A stretch of 64,000 nt of DNA, taken from NCBI RefSeq assembly GCF_014898815.1, contig NW_026515516.1:248001-312000 (forward strand), in the 5' to 3' direction. Source of the DNA: Panonychus citri (Eukaryota > Arthropoda > Arachnida > Trombidiformes > Tetranychidae). The notes under the pieces are model-generated. The model did not search any database and was not told where the DNA came from. It saw nothing but the letters and a program-made list of their open reading frames with translations. The translations under genes were made by a program, and so were the position numbers. The stretch's first letter is position 1; each line of letters begins with the position of its first letter. Of this stretch, positions 53,284-63,887 are shown one piece after another.

Positions 53284-54401
53284 GATGAGGTAAGTGAATT
53301 AAGTAAACAAGGTAAGATGGAGAAGATGGTTGATTAAGATGGAGCGATGAAGATGATGATTGTGATGATGGAATAAAAAAGAAAAACAAACAAGAGAAAT
53401 TGGAGAAAAAATTGGAAAGAAAGAGAAGACAAAATGAATGGAACACAAAGACAATTGTCTATTCCTTTTTTAGGTGATGGTAGTGGTGAATTATTTGTGA
53501 ACCAGCAACAATTTGATTAAGAACAAAAGGAGAAAAATATTAACAATTTGAAAAAGAATTTAAATCTTCATTCTATTTAATATTTAGATTGTCAACAATC
53601 ACGATGTTGAAAAGCTAAAATCATATGTAGATATCGGCCTTAGATTGAGAGATGAATAGACTTATCCCTTTAAATAGTCAATCTAATGCTATTAACACGA
53701 AACCCGCTCTTTAATCATCAATTGTATCCAGAGCTTTACAAATCTTTCTTAATTAACGGTTGTAATTAAGTGTCCAAATTTGTTTTCCAACAATTTACAA
53801 AACAGATTCTCAAACAATCAAGTCTCACAATTGAAATTTTTTCCCGTGTTTATGTTGATTGAAAACAGTCAAAATCTATCATCAGATTTGCTTTTTTGTT
53901 TGCTCGGTGTCCAATTAGTCAACACAGACAAAGACCCAAATTCACAATTAATTCACCTTTAACAAAGATAATTAAAAAAGAATTAATAAATTGAAAGTAA
54001 TTAATCAACAGGTTTCAACCACTTATTGGAATCAATTGTTGATCAAAATTAAAGAAAAAAATTTCAATACTATCAATCGAATTCGATACTATCGAACTTT
54101 GAATTATCGATATTTGATATCGGATATTATTCGATATTTTTGTGTGAATAGGAAAACATTTTGAGAGACAAAAAATGTTGTGACAATTTGATTGTTTTTA
54201 ATTGTTAATTAATTCTGTAAATTATCTTGTCAATTTACCTTAAACTCTGTGTCGAAATTTAAACTATCAACTAAATTCCATTTCTTCGGTTTGGTGGGTC
54301 TCTACTAGTTGATTGTTTGTATTCTTTTTCTTTTGGTTCTTTTTTTGGTTTTCTCTTTTTTCCCCTTTCTTTTCTTTCTTTCTTTCTTGTTATCCCAAAC
54401 T
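53284..54401. promoter_or_regulatory. Head-to-head intergenic region of the capping enzyme and the zinc-finger gene
   Basis: 1.1 kb between divergent start codons, so it must hold both promoters. At 54061-54140 there is a cluster of TCGATA-like words, including one TATCGATA at 54105-54112, identical to the DRE core used by DREF at insect housekeeping promoters. A pyrimidine-rich leader (TTTCTTTCTTTCTTTC) lies just before the ATG at 54402. Confidence 0.5.
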
Positions 54402-55891
54402 ATGGACTCCACTTGTGGTAGATTGGACATTAATTCATTACAGTTGAAATTATATGCTGAATTTGACCAGTGGCAGGATTTTGTTGCTGCTGTTGATGAA
54501 TTTCAAAGGAAAACTTCAATTAAATTAACGATAACAACAAGCAGAAAGTTAAAAAGTCGAATAAGATCAAGTAAAAAGAGGAAAACATTCAGAGGAATTA
54601 AGACAAATACTGGTCAAGATGAGGATGATCATGAAGAATCCATAGATTCAAGTGGTGATGGTGTTAACGATGATGATTCAAGATCACAAGAGAGTACAAA
54701 TATATCAATTAAAGGCTTCGAATATCAATACCTTAAACTTACCTGTAAACATTATGGTGGTTACAGATCAACATCTAAAGGAGTAAGACCCAATCAACGA
54801 ACTGCTAAATTAAACTGCCCGACTTATATTTACGCTTGTTTTGATCATTACAAGCAAAAATTTATCATCAAACAAATGGTTGTTGATTGTAACCATGAGT
54901 TAAAAGATGAACATGTTTTAATATCTAAACTGTTCAAAGAAAGAGAACCTGATCATATGTAAGTATTATCGTTCTTACTAATTTTTCACTCCCTGATTAT
55001 TTTTGTTCTATTCTTTTTCCTTTACTGAGAATAATTTTCTTTACTTTGTTTCAATTCTCTTTCAGATCTGACACCAATGAAGCTACTCCAAAGAAAAAGT
55101 ACATCAAAGTGCGAAATAGGAATGTACTGAAAATCCCTCTTGAATCACCCGCTGTATCCAACTATGTGCCCACTCCAACTGTTAGAATCCGATGTAACCA
55201 TGAATTATCTGAATCATGTGAAGCTGCAAGTCTAACAACGGAAGATTTACATTCTATTCATGAACTTTTCGTATCAAAATCTAAGAAGGAGCAAAATGAT
55301 CTGATACTTGAATGGATTCAAGTTCTTCCCTATGATAATGCTGCCAATACAGTTCAAGTTTTATTTAGATTACCTGCTTTCGACGGTTCGCTGGTTCGAG
55401 TTTGTTATAAAGCTTTTTCACAGGTATTAAAAGTAGCAATTAACCGTATCAATGACCTAATCATTGGTAATTATGATGAGATGGGCAATTTTCTGGACAA
55501 GAATAAGCAAACAGGTGACTCGCGAGAGATTGAAAATTGTATCGCCAATATATTGACATCATTTTCCAAGGAAGGAGATACAGAGGAAACTCATCAAGTC
55601 ATTTATTGTGATACAGTTGATGTTCCTTATGCTGAAGATACTATTGAAGAAAGTTTCGTAGAGGAAAATATCACCAACATGATTGAATCATCAACCTCAT
55701 CGTCTTCCCTGAAAAACGAAACTCGTGATACTGTTCAACTTTTAAATCCATTAAAACCACCAGTGATCAAAGTTAGTCCCGCTGGGGATAAATTTTCCCT
55801 TGAAATAAACTGCGAGTACAGTGTAACCCTTCAAAATGTTAGCATTGAAAATAATGGCAAGACAATTAAAGTCAGTTTCAGTGCTAAATAA
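54402..55891 (+). CDS. Protein with ZSWIM/FAR1-type zinc-finger domain and a transposon-related domain (460 aa, two exons)
   Basis: Exons 54402-54958 and 55066-55891, phase 2, GT-AG. The frame is open upstream to an ATG at 54309, but that stretch is a pyrimidine-rich leader reading as Phe/Leu; I choose 54402 (MDSTCGRLD). Residues 1-55 look like FAR1/ZSWIM N-termini (FDQWQDFVAAVDEFQ). An acidic insert follows. At about 105-168: LKLTCKHYGGYRSTSKG, RPNQRTAKLNCP and VVDCNHEL, the zinc-binding pattern of ZSWIM1/3 proteins, with Cys in place of the usual first His of HNHE. Exon 2 has CNHELSESC...LHSIHELF...QNDLILEWI and VRVCYKAFSQVLKVAINRI, similar in layout to the region before the DDE domain in many arthropod transposon proteins. 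No transposase core or SWIM motif is seen. Probably a DNA-binding protein of transposon ancestry; the role is unknown. Confidence 0.8.
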
Positions 55892-56934
55892 AGAGTCACA
55901 ACAACAACGAAATGCAGCAAAACCAACACCATCATCACCACCAAACACTTTGAAAAACAACAACAAAATCAATAGATCTCATCAATGTTTGCTCATCACA
56001 ACAATTTAAATTTGCCATTACATTTTATGCGTGTCTAAATTATGCATGAATCAAATGCTCCTGCATTGGCACATAAAAGTAAACAATCAAAACAAATGCA
56101 TGTTTAAATAATCATTTTCACTGTGTCACCTTAATCACCATCATCATCATCATCATCATCCACAATTAGCTAATTGTTAAACTCTCTCTTTTTTTTGTAT
56201 CAACTTGGAAACCAATCGATTGTTTCACCTCATAAAAAGAAGAAACTATTAACTTGACTGTCAATTATGATTCTATTTAATTCTCACTGTCCATCCTCGA
56301 GATTTATGTCCACCCAGCGGAAAAGGAACTATTTTTTACTTGAGAAAATCTAATTCTCTTATAATTATTAATTTCTAATGAGAACTAATAATAGGAAATT
56401 ATTACTTGTGTGTGTGTGTGTGTGTGTTTTGATTGCCATTCAAGAGGAAAAGATTATTACAATTTGAACTGAATTGTTCCAATTGATTGTGAATATCAAA
56501 ATTGATTGATTTTGATGTTAAATTAAATATTTAAATCGCGTTGAAATACAAAAATAAAATTAATACGTTAATTGTTACACCGAGAAAGTTTAAATTGATA
56601 AGTTTGCATTTTTATCGTTTTTAAACCTGTACACAAAGGGTAGAGAATCATAATCTTTTAAGAAGATAATTATGATAATCAATTGATTAATTTGATAAGA
56701 ATTAAATTTAAATAGAAAGAGAAAACAAAAAGGAATATATGGTAGAAAGGAAGAGATTAATTCTATTAGTTGAACAAATAAGATAATCATATTGGTCTGA
56801 TTTTCTTATTCTGATTATAAGTTGTTTTTACAAATATTCGTAGTAAAATGTTCAACTGATTTTGCATTTTTGCCCAATTCTTGTTTCTGATGCGTTAATT
56901 GAGTTAACAGTTGACAGTTAATCGTCCATTGGGT
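55892..56934. other. Convergent intergenic region
   Basis: Holds the 3' ends of the zinc-finger gene (+) and YIPF5 (-). A CAT/ATC repeat lies at about 56139-56160 and a (GT)n repeat at about 56407-56427. No other gene is visible. Confidence 0.6.
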
Positions 56935-57889
56935 TTAAAAGACTGTTAGAAGGGCAAATACTCCGTAAAGAAGTGCACATGGATATGCAATTAGTGGTTG
57001 TTGTCGCTGTAGGGCTAAGGCTGTGACGAAAAGTTTAGAGGCACTTAAAGCACACCAAAGAACTGCTGTGATGGCGAAAAATTTACCAATTACACCGGTG
57101 CTTAAATTGAATATAACAGATAATCCTGAAAGAACGACCATCGGAAGTAAACTGTAGCCTAGAACGGAAACCGTACAGATCAATGTGATCGATGTTGCAC
57201 CGGGAGACATAAGATTGAGTAGAAAATAAACAGATAAACAACCAACAATTCCAATTCCATAAATATAACTAAAGTGAAGTTTTCCCGATAAAAGGAGAAA
57301 CATTCCGAAGGCAAAGCAAAACACCAATGGACCTGTAAGATCACTTTCATGGAGAATACTTTGTTCCGTTTTCTTAAAGGGAATTATAACTGCTAATGTT
57401 TTCTGCATAATTTGATCGAAATTAATTCCTAATTCCTCTAATAGCGGAGGTTCACCGGCAAAAGGATCATCAATACCATCTGATGAGTAAAAGGGATCCG
57501 TGTTTATGTCACCGGTCGGTGTTGCTGGGGAGAAAACGGAAGAAGGTGATGGAGATGGTACCATTGGTGTCGGTGTTGGAACATAATAAGGATTATATTG
57601 TGAGGGTGTTGGATTGTAAATGTAAGGTGACATGTTCTCCTGGTTGTCCATTGGTGTCTGAATGGTGACAAAATCTTCTGCAGAAGGAAAATTTAAATAT
57701 AGAAAAAGGAAAATTAGAAAATTAATTGGAAATCATCAAAAGAGAATAGAAAATGTCCAAGTGGCAAGAGAGAAGGAAAAAAAATCATATGAAACAGTTT
57801 CAGTGGAGAATTGAAAATGATTTAAACTCACCGGCTATTAGGTCATTTCTTGGTGGATAATTTGGCGGATAATTGTATCGATCGTCCAT
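56935..57889 (-). CDS. YIPF5: YIPF5/Yip1-family Golgi membrane protein with an added N-terminal exon (266 aa)
   Basis: Exons 57889-57832 and 57677-56935, phase 1. YIPF5 proteins cycle between ER exit sites and Golgi and act in vesicle traffic with Rab/Ypt GTPases. The cytosolic part is Pro/Tyr-rich and holds the family block EPPLLEELGINFDQIMQKTL. Then come about five membrane segments: GPLVFCFAFGMFLLLSG, SYIYGIGIVGCLSVYFLLNL, LICTVSVLGYSLLPMVVLSG, FFAITAVLWCALSASKLFV, and the end YPCALLYGVFALLTVF, as in human YIPF5. The oddity is exon 1, MDDRYNYPPNYPPRNDLIA, which I do not know from other YIPF5 proteins and which resembles capping enzyme exon 1. The acceptor is a CAGAAG tandem, so the exon 2 start can shift by one residue (EDFV or DFV). 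Translation from the internal ATG at 57651 would give a conventional YIPF5. Confidence 0.93.
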
Positions 57890-58516
57890 TTCTAATTAGT
57901 TAATTGTCAATTTAATGAGAAAACAAAACAATCAAAATAGAAACACAATCAATGTGATGTTACGTTGCTTTAGAATTCAATTAATCTGAGAAAATCGATA
58001 GTCCGATTAATTGGACTTACTCTCGATTATGAACGATCGATTTTTCATATAATCTTAATTAAGAAATTTTTTCAATTTTGATTGATTAACAATTAGCAGT
58101 TGTATTGGAAATCAGTTGAATAAAGCAACTGCAGTTTATTGTTACATCTTAATGTTGATTTATTGGAGCTCATTCGGGTTGATTGTATGTTTTTCACTTG
58201 ACAATCAGTTAACTATTTTAGTTGATTGGATTAATTGATTCTAATTTTGATTTGTAACATTTTTATGAATAGTTTATTATATTAGTTAAGTAAAATTACA
58301 ATAAAAAAATAATTTAATAGAATAAAAATAAAAGATAAAGTAAATAAAATGATTAAATAATTCAAGAGATTTTTTAAATTGATTTTCCTCTTAAATTTGA
58401 ATTAAGTTAAATTACAAAATGTTAAGATTATGGTTCAACCACCTGATTAAGATCCGCAGAGTTTATAAAGTACGAGAAGGATTAGCTAAATTAGAAAATG
58501 AAAAAAAAACAATTAG
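57890..58516. other. Intergenic region upstream of YIPF5 and downstream of the MFS gene
   Basis: AT-rich, no gene seen. TTTATT at 58273-58278 is an AATAAA on the minus strand and could serve the transporter gene. Confidence 0.5.
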
Positions 58517-60175
58517 TTAGATTGTCAGTGACCACTGGATTGGACATTGGATTGCTGATTGGATTACCGTTAATATTTCGAATCCAAGGATGACCTGAGT
58601 CGATGCTCGATAACCGATGGTTCCTAAAAGATAACCACCGACTGATGGTCCAAGAAATGCTCCAGCCGAACAGGATGAGAAATTTGTAGCCGAAACCAGA
58701 GCATAAGTTGATGTCTCGTTTGGATAACCTCTTCGGTTAATTGTGTCGTTCAGACAAGCGATGTAAGCGCTAACCTGCTTAGCAGCCATTCCAATTCCGA
58801 CGATGATGAGAGAGACAATTACAAGCCAAAGTTGACTGAATGAAAGAAAAAGATCAATTAATCAAACAAATTGACGAATTTAGAGATAAACTTACGGTTC
58901 GATTGGTAGAAAATCAGCTGGTCCCATGAACAATAAACCGACAATGTTAATCGCCGTTCCAAGGATCGACATCCATCGAGCATCAAACTAAGTAAATGAA
59001 AGAAACACTCAACAGGTTGTTTGCTAATCACTTGTTATTTCTTGGGTACTGACCTTGTATTCACCCAATTTACCCCACAAAGGATTGGTCAAAGCGTAAA
59101 CGGATCCCGTTATGATGAAAATAGACCCAATTTTTGTTGGCGAAAGGTTAAATTGTCTTAAATGGTGTTCAAGTGTCGCTGCGTTGAAACCGATCAAATT
59201 CAAACAACCAGCGATTGTCAGGACATCCAGAAGAGTACCAATGTCACAAAGAAAGGCAAACACACTCGGCGATTTACTTTGGGTGACACCACCTAAATTG
59301 TTGACAAACAATTAATGAGCTAAATTGACTAAAGAAATAAACAAAATAATTACCTGATTTGGGCAACAAGATTATGCTAACTAAACTGCCCAGAATCATA
59401 CAGGTTCCCAACACAGCAAAGGGCGTAATGTAGCCACCGACCTCAAAAAGAGCTCCACCAACCGTTGGACCGACGATTAGTCCAAGACCAAAAAAGGTCT
59501 CCAAGAGAGCGAAAAGAAATGAAATATGATCAGGAAATTCTAATGGCATGATGGTGTAACATGAGGTGAGAAATGCCGCTGCTCCAGCACCTTCAAAGAT
59601 TCTCAGAGAAAAAGCCAAAACGGTGAACTGCAGGGAATCGGCTATTCTGTCCAGAATTCTGAGAGAGAAGGAATTTAAAATTGAGTCAATTCACTGTGGT
59701 CGTGGTGCAAGTGGTTGTTAGATTCCTTACCCGAAAAGCACCGTGGTGATACCGGCGAGAAAAAGACCAGATTCGAGGAAGAAATTGGGAGAAACATAAG
59801 CGAACTGAAAGAGAAAAGACAAAAATCTCAGGTGGTTGGACTCGAATAAAACTGAATTTTAATTACCATTTTGCCGAAAATCGGACTTGCAGTCAATATG
59901 ACCAACTCATAGATTCCAAAAATCAGGCCGTAGACTTGAGACGAAACACCTTTGTTGTCACATTCGGCGGGGAAAAACGGAGCTTGAAGGGAAACACACG
60001 CGGCGACACAAAAGTTACCATAGGCCAAGGCGATCAAACATAAAATCTGTCGCTTACTGATGGGCACTTTTCTGATCTCTTCCAGTGCATGTCGATGGCT
60101 GGAATGTAAACTACAAGCACCACAAGATCGGGTACTCATCAAGTGAGAATCCGCTGAATCAATAAAGCCCAACAT
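58517..60175 (-). CDS. MFS transporter, SLC18B1-like (445 aa, six exons)
   Basis: Exons in coding order: 60175-59867, 59804-59731, 59658-59354, 59292-59054, 58987-58896, 58835-58517; all phases fit. This is a 12-helix major facilitator; vertebrate SLC18B1 is a vesicular polyamine transporter, so the substrate here is an inference from family. Matching points: LIALAYGNFCVAAC (helix 1), APFFPAECDNKGVSS, YGLIFGIYELVILTASPIFGK, the ILDRIADSLQF loop, ETFFGLGLIVGPTVGGALFE, YITPFAVLG, LTNPLWGKLGEY, SQLWLVI-type start of the last exon, and GAFLGPSVGGYLLGTIGYRA. The N-terminus is Cys/His-rich (CGACSLHSSH) and cytosolic. A second ATG at 60139 is possible. The introns are 51 to 72 bases long, far shorter than in Shaw. 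Confidence 0.9.
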
Positions 60176-61462
60176 AATTAAAGAGAAACAAAATTAAAGG
60201 TCAACTCAAAGGTGAACTAAAAAAATTAATACTATTGTTTTGATGTTGTTACTTTAAACACTGATCATCAAATGGATCAACAGGTTAGGCAATGATTAAA
60301 CCACAATTTGGAAACAAATTAACTTAATTATGATCAACCAATGATATTGATCCTCTGGTGTGAACAAGATTAAACACCCAAGAGAGTCTTTGTAAGTGGT
60401 AATTAACCAATTGGATCATAAATTGATTAAACTTTTTTCGTTCACTTAATCACAATCGAATGTTAATTTTTTAATAATAAACAATTTGTCTTTTGTTGAT
60501 TTTTGTTTATCAAAGTTAAAGTGAAAACACAAGAAAAAAATCAAGTACAAATTGTGATGATTATCATTGATGAAAAAATAACAACTAACCCAATTAATCA
60601 AATAGATTAATAAATTATTGAAAAATCTTAATTGATTGTAAACAAAAATAATATCTAATTGTGACTTCGTCATTATCTAATTGTCAAACTGATCTTCATT
60701 AAGATTCAGTCAAGAACATTATTGAAAGTTGAACAGATAATACGAAGTTAAGGAATTGAATGGATATGAACAATTAACTTATTTCCTACGTGGAATTAAA
60801 TTTCGTTTCAATTATCACTGATTCTTAAATTTGATGGCAATGAATTTCAATGAACTTTTCTAATATCTATTTTCGCTCTTTTCTATTCTTTGTTGATTAA
60901 TAATAATGATCACCTTGATTCGGAAGAACAGGGAGAAGAAGATAATGAACAATCTACTGAAATAATCATCATCTGAACAATTAATGTTTAGATTAACATT
61001 GGAATCCAATATCCTAAAGTTATTCTACAAGTTGATTGTTTTATTAGTCTAAGACAAACCCGAAGCTAAAACCCCATGAGAAATCGTAAATTCTTACTTT
61101 ATTCAGTTGATAATGATTCTAACGGTTGAATTTCTTGGTCTGAATCATTCGTAACTTTGAAAATAGAAAATCGATCTGATCGATCAACTATTCGGATCTG
61201 AACAACTCTAAATATGCCCACTGGTTATTTACCAATATTTTGGTTGCGTTCTTCAGTTACATTAGTTTATTCCCGTTGAATTAGTTTGTGTCCCTATTGT
61301 GACATTAAGTTAATTTCTTCTCTTTCTCTTCGAGGTTTAACTCTCATCACTTGACTAGTGTATACTAATCAGGAAATACTTTTATTTGACTTCACTTTTC
61401 GAGGTAAGTGTCATTTGTAAACTCTTGTGGTGGCCAATCATCATTTGTAATACTTGTTGATA
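60176..61462. other. Intergenic region with a relic gene fragment
   Basis: AT-rich. The only recognisable item is a degenerate third copy of the BEACH/WD-like fragment at 60914-61007 (minus). Nothing else coding is supported. Confidence 0.55.
60914..61007 (-). pseudogene. Degenerate copy 3 of the BEACH/WD-like gene fragment
   Basis: Read on the minus strand it gives DSNVNLNINCSDDDYF, then jumps to a part matching RPLSSSPSSSKS in copy 1. About 55 bases present in copy 1 (61800-61854) are missing, and a stop (TAG) follows the junction. It is a clear relic of 61753-61900. Confidence 0.8.
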
Positions 61463-61945
61463 TTAAAGATAAACTGAGATCACATCAAAAGTTCGTAAAA
61501 TTTTAATCATATAAGGTGACTCGCTTAATATGATGTACTCTCCGTCACGGGTTATGGTCATCATGAGAGATGAGATATCTTTGGGTCGGGGAAAACTAAT
61601 ACATTTATGTAATTCACCTCGCAAATTGTAGGTAAACAAAAGTGCAGTTGGTTCACTTGGTGCTACGGTTGTTGTTGTTGCTGTTGAGGACGATGATGAT
61701 GAGATTGTGTTGGGCATAATTGTTGACGTTAATGATGATAAGAGTGATGAACTTGATTTGGAAGAAGAGGGAGAAGATGATAATGGACGATCAACTGAAC
61801 ATGCAGTTCCTACAATAAATGCTAATTCTCTTGCAAGAACAAGATTATTGATGAAATAATCATCATCTCCACAATTATTGTTTAAATTAACATTGGAATC
61901 AGTTGAGTCACGATGCACCTTTGAATTGGTACTTCGAAATGAAGA
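61463..61945 (-). pseudogene. Truncated BEACH/WD-type gene fragment, copy 1
   Basis: The open frame 61918-61463 reads HRDSTDSNVNLNNNCGDDDY, NLVLARELAFIVGTACSVDRPL, a Ser-rich linker, then LLFTYNLRGELHKCISFP and MMTITRDGEYIILSESPYMI...FDVISVYL-stop. The last part has the rhythm of the WD repeats at the end of neurobeachin/LRBA proteins (...NGKL..., LS.DGQ.L..GG, W...D...LY); that assignment is weak. Homology with copy 2 extends upstream to about 61945 (CGAAGTACCAATTCAAAGGT). No BEACH domain is present, so this is a fragment; it might still be transcribed. Confidence 0.6.
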
Positions 61946-61951
61946 TTATTG

Positions 61952-62048
61952 GTTAGATATTCTTACCTTCAACGATTACATGTGGCTAAGATTTTCAGCT
62001 TTCACGGTAAACTCAATCTTCAATTCCCTGGCCTGATCTTGACACTGG
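61952..62048 (-). pseudogene. Inverted copy of exon 1 of the 62812-63828 gene
   Basis: On the minus strand it matches 62931-63028 almost throughout, including GAGTTTACCGTGAAAGCTGA and the donor AAGGTAAGAATAT. Its frame is broken by a stop (CACATGTAATCG against CAAATGCCATCG). It stands directly upstream of the copy-1 WD fragment on the same strand. Confidence 0.85.
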
Positions 62049-62070
62049 TCACGAATAATGTCTCTTCTGA

Positions 62071-62520
62071 TCTCCGCTCCATTCAATCACCAACGGTGAT
62101 TGTATAACTGCGATTGATGTTCGCAAACGACATTTAAATGTTTCCGATGCTATTAGTTTATCATTTAAACCTTTCACCGATAATTGCGATGACCCAGTTG
62201 ATCCAATGGATGAAGGAAACAATAAAAATGTTGAAGTTAAAGTAACAATGGAAGCGAGTATTACCGCCGGTGAAGGTTCAATTCAATATTCACCATCAAA
62301 GGAAAGGAAAACTTCTGGTTGCTCAGAAAAATCTTCATCTCGAAGTACCAATTCAAAGGTGCATCGTGACTCAACTGATTCCAATGTTAATTTAAATGCT
62401 AATTGTGGAGATGATGATTATTTCATCAATAATCTTGTTCTTGCAAGAGAATTAGCATTTATTGTAGGAACTGCATGTTCAGTTGATCGTCCACTATCAT
62501 CTTCTCTTTCATCTTTATAA
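62071..62520 (+). pseudogene. BEACH/WD-type gene fragment, copy 2 (inverted relative to copy 1)
   Basis: The frame is open from 62071 to the stop at 62520: NGDCITAIDVRKRHLNVSDA, ISLSFKPFTDNCDDP, then MDEGNNKNVEVKVTMEAS, SEKSSSRSTNSK and the block shared with copy 1 (HRDSTDSNVNLNANCGDDDY to RPLSSSLSSL). It extends further upstream than copy 1 but ends in the Ser-rich linker, without the WD-like part. An ATG at 62206 could start a 104-aa protein. An upstream stretch in another frame (LVTNNVSSDLRSIQSPTVIV) looks like the same gene after a frameshift. Confidence 0.6.
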
Positions 62521-62811
62521 TGGAGATAAATGACTTGAGTTAATTTTTTCGTTTCAGTTAAATAAATGAATAAGATTCTTTTTAAAAGAATTGTCATAAA
62601 ACAGAGCCGCTATTTTGTATCTTGAGTCGATTGTATCGAAAATATATCGGGCAGAATAAGAAGCCGAAAATATGATAAACAGCGAAGAAAAGTTTTACCT
62701 AAAAGATTTCGCTTATTGAAAGTCGGAGTAGCAAAACAACAACAAGTTATTTTTCCTTGTAGCAAATTTTTTTATTGGTTCTTATAATTCATCTGAATAA
62801 CCTTTTCCAAC
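62521..62811. other. Short space before the last gene
   Basis: No feature seen beyond AT-rich sequence; it must hold the promoter or leader of the gene starting at 62812. Confidence 0.4.
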
Positions 62812-63828
62812 ATGAATTCTCAATCTAATGATATGAAAGAAATGTTCAATGGTGTGAAATTTATCAAACTTGAAGACAATTCGATGTGCACATCCAATTC
62901 ATTCAATCAAACACAAAACCAATCATTCAACCAGTATCAAGATCAGGCCACGGAATTGAAGACTGAGTTTACCGTGAAAGCTGAAAATCTGATCCAAATG
63001 CCATCGTTCAAGGTAAGAATATTCAACCATTTTCACAATTCCACGATTTTTCATTCTTTTATTAATTAACAGATTATCTGTTGTATATATTTTCTTTTGT
63101 CTATATGTTTATTACAGGAAATGACAATTCGAAAACCAAATGATCGTCAATTTGTTCAATTTAAAGATTATTTTTCCCGAATTGAACCTGAATCGAAACC
63201 AGAAAATCTTCTTCTGTCTATCAACATGAATCGAGACTTTAACGAGCCTGAGTGGACGTTACATCAAATTTATTCAACGTACGAGATTTTGGTGATTGGA
63301 ATTAACTTATTGAGAAGTTCAAATACTCGTTTGATAGCAAAGCAAAAAAGAGCACAAAAAGAGATCGATTATTTTCGCAAAAGTCTACAATCTCAACCAC
63401 TGACAGAATTCATGGATAGTAAATGCCAACTTTACTCCTCAAACGTAAGATTTTTTTCTGAAATCTTCTAGATAGAGAAATTCACTAAATTTGAGTTAAT
63501 AATTACAGATGCATAATTATTTCACTTCTAATTCTTTGGATTCTTTAAATATAATTTTCAGGGTAATGTACATATTCGTATGCCTCTGTTTTCAGAATTG
63601 TACAATTTCACCGGATACTTTAACAGAGATTTTACTTTTACGAATGAAAAATTGCTCCAAGATTTGAATAGCTGGAACGAAGACGAGCCCAAGTGGACTA
63701 TGGCTGAAGTGTTTACCACTTATGAGATGCTGGTAATGGGAACATTGATGTCACGAAAAGTTCGAATAACTAAAAAACAGAAAAGAGCACAAATAGATGT
63801 CAATAATTCATTGAAAATTCTTCATTAA
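62812..63828 (+). CDS. Uncharacterised 264-aa protein with two internal repeats (three exons)
   Basis: Exons 62812-63012, 63118-63444, 63562-63828, all phase 0 with GT-AG. Residues 1-67 are polar, Gln/Asn-rich. Two copies of a domain of about 65 residues follow, one per exon. The first has FKDYFSRI...NRDFNEPEWTLHQIYSTYEILVIG...IAKQKRAQKEID; the second has FTGYFNRDF...NSWNEDEPKWTMAEVFTTYEMLVMG...KQKRAQIDVN. The shared core EP.WT...(I/V)(Y/F).TYE.LV.G and KQKRAQ suggests a helical unit with a basic end. I do not recognise the family. No signal peptide or membrane segment. AATAAA at 63861-63866 is a fitting poly(A) signal. Part of exon 1 is duplicated in inverted form at 61952-62048. Confidence 0.75.
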
Positions 63829-63887
63829 ATGTCCAAAAAATGGTGAAATGAATAAGGTTGAATAAAATGTTTGATTTATAAAGTTAC

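Noticed and set aside
54309..54401. Upstream ATG extending the zinc-finger protein by 31 residues
   Set aside because: The stretch is a pyrimidine-rich leader and would read as a hydrophobic Phe/Leu run; a signal peptide does not fit a DNA-binding protein.
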